Positions 62,241 through 64,000 of a stretch of 64,000 nucleotides of DNA are shown piece after piece (positions within the stretch are counted from its first letter, which is position 1; the number at the start of each line of letters is the position of its first letter). Source of the stretch: Schistocephalus solidus (taxonomy: Eukaryota; Platyhelminthes; Cestoda; Diphyllobothriidea; Diphyllobothriidae); the NCBI GenBank assembly GCA_017591395.1, contig WEDG01007594.1, positions 1 through 64,000 on the forward strand. The letters run 5' to 3'. The notes under the pieces are model-generated. The model was not told the DNA's origin, did not search any database, and worked only from the letters and a program-made list of their open reading frames with translations. The translations under genes were made by a program, and so were the position numbers.

Positions 62241-64000
62241 CTTAGTGAGCGAAGAAATGTTTTTTTTAAAATTGATTACCGCTTAGGCGGTGGCGTCATG
62301 AAACTTAAAAAAGGAAGTGTGAAAGAAGATAATAAGAGACTGGCCTTTTGTGAGAGCATCGAGTTGGGCTCGGTAAAAAGTGTTGCGAAAAAGGTTAAAT
62401 AAGCCTTGAATGCATGTTTCTAAAGCGATTGCTCAGTTCCTGTGAATAAACGCGATGTATATGCAAAATACCCATCCCCCAACGCCACAACTTATGAAGG
62501 ACTGGAAAGAGAAATACGATCTAATAATATTAGAATATGCGGCGGGAAGCGATTGCTCGGTGGCTTACTTTTTCAGATAAGGTAATGGCAATCGCACAGG
62601 AATTATCCCGGGCTTGGGATTGAAGTTTTCGATGAGTTTAGAGGAACTCTCTACTGAACTAGGTCAGCGCAGGCAGAGGACAACAGTTGAGTTCCGGGTA
62701 GCAACTATAAATACAAGAACGCTGGTCCACCAAATTTATTCAACCGAAATTTTAAACTGTTAAGAGTCCAGTACTAGGCTTACCGGTGAAGCTGAGGGGT
62801 AAGAAACGAATTGGGTTGCCGGAAAATGCGGTTAGCGATGCGGGCTCATTTATGAAAGGCGCCAATGGCACTATTTGTGAGAAACATAAATCTTTGGGTT
62901 ACCAACGCTGGAGGTGTTACTTGGAAAAATAAAACACCACCATTGAAAACCGAATTCCAAAAATGTTACACCCAGGAGCGGACTTCAGTTGGATGAATAT
63001 GATAACCCAGAGGAGCATTCACCCTCGTTTTTACTCCGCTAGCAAACACAAGAGACCGTTGCAATAAAAAAATGAACCTAAAGATAAGTCCGATTTTCTG
63101 ATATTTATTTATTTATTGCCAGTTTAAACCGAGTGCAATCTTAAATGAATTTTGCAGGCAACACGACTGTTTAAAAAAACCATTAGTAAAATTATACTCT
63201 TATTTGTTAAGACAAAAAATGTTTACCTAAAACGATTTTTGAGATTTTGGACGCCTTAAACAAACAGGATGTTCTGTTTAATGAGACAAAAATAACACAC
63301 GAATAGGAGCAGTCATGCGGAGAAAGGATCTGTCAAAAGTATGAGTAACAGCTACACAATTTTGGCAGCTTTACCGTGTGTAGCACCCATGCCACTGAAA
63401 GTTAGGGGTAGCGACTTACGAGACATATTACGGCGGCTTCAAGTTTCTGTGACATTAAAAAGCTCCCACACCCACTGTCAATATCGACCCGTCACAGTTA
63501 CCACACTCTGCAGAGCAAAAAAAACGGGGCATTCGCACATTCTAGCAGAAAATAAAAAAATAAGCGCAGTATGCAAACTGTCTAGAGGTAAGATCTCAAA
63601 TTATACCAGCAGCCAGATCCTCATAGCAAACAGCTACCTATGTGCGTTCGTGGAGAGAAGGAAATAGCCTCCGAAGAACTGAGTTGATAAAGCGAAACAC
63701 CTAGGCTTGGCGGCTCGTTTCCTACGTGAAATGAGACTCAAAAACGGTAGGCAGCTTTCCAGTATCATTAGGAATGGAAGTCGCTCATAGGACTGGCGGA
63801 AGACTTTGCCGTCAGGTGCACGCCCAGGGAAACCATTCGTAAAAAGACAATGTTATCTATCGTCTGTCAGCTGAAATGTATTTCGGGAGAGGACGAGCAC
63901 CGTACAGAAACCAGTCGACAACTACGGACGAGAATGTGTCGACCCCTACAGACAGTGCGGAAATCGGAGCCGCGGAAGTCGCAGGTGGCACCCAATCGAT
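62241..64000. other. No recognised gene; likely upstream intron of the phosphatase
   Basis: I found no start codon or motif that would supply the missing N-terminus of the phosphatase (an M-E-D-type metal motif). A 108-residue open frame at 63341-63667 (plus) has no recognisable features. The region is AT-rich near 63.05-63.30 kb. Confidence 0.45.

Noticed and set aside
1..64000. CRISPR array, operon or prokaryotic defence island
   Set aside because: No regular spaced repeats, no compact gene runs and no bacterial-type genes; the content is eukaryotic retroelements and an intron-bearing gene.

Overview
The window looks like repeat-dominated nuclear DNA of a eukaryote. It is most likely a flatworm, and probably a diphyllobothriidean tapeworm (Spirometra / Dibothriocephalus / Schistocephalus type). 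The organism call is an inference from remembered repeat types: a tRNA-headed SINE, an RTE-like LINE whose protein ends in C2H2 zinc fingers, flatworm-type Gypsy polyproteins and a Penelope-like GIY-YIG fragment. No prokaryotic features (operons, Shine-Dalgarno spacing, CRISPR) are visible. Only one host gene is supported, a PP2C-type protein phosphatase on the minus strand at about 53.2-62.2 kb.

Layout. (1) 1-6120 is a giant inverted repeat with no spacer, centred exactly between 3080 and 3081. Each arm carries a LINE tail (family A) and the 5' half of a second LINE (family B). The arms differ by many 1-5 nt indels. (2) 6120-11663: SINE copies and (TA)n runs, a family A tail, then a near full-length family A LINE on the minus strand. 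(3) 11949-13722: a decayed DNA-transposon transposase. (4) 14.0-24.1 kb: two related LINEs in tandem on the plus strand (families B and C). (5) 24.7-28.2 kb: a second family A copy, interrupted by a clean nested insertion of a truncated LINE. (6) 28.2-34.2 kb: a near-complete RTE-like zinc-finger LINE on the minus strand with a duplicated 3' UTR module. (7) 34.2-48.9 kb: a mosaic of Gypsy LTR-retrotransposon pieces (gag, protease, RNase H, integrase, RT) and further RTE pieces in both orientations. This includes an RTE 5' part and an RTE 3' part flanking a Gypsy pol segment. (8) 48.9-53.2 kb: SINEs and otherwise unassigned DNA. (9) 53.2-62.2 kb: three PP2C exons whose phases and splice sites agree, with introns of 3.8 and 3.6 kb that hold Penelope-like, RTE and SINE pieces. 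(10) 62.2-64 kb: no recognisable gene; the missing 5' exon(s) of the phosphatase probably lie beyond the window.

Almost every transposon reading frame is broken by stops or single-base shifts. Some of this is genuine decay. Between the palindrome arms, however, the differences are mostly short length changes, which suggests uncorrected long-read error and possibly a fold-back assembly artefact. The phosphatase exons are open throughout, so the consensus is adequate there.
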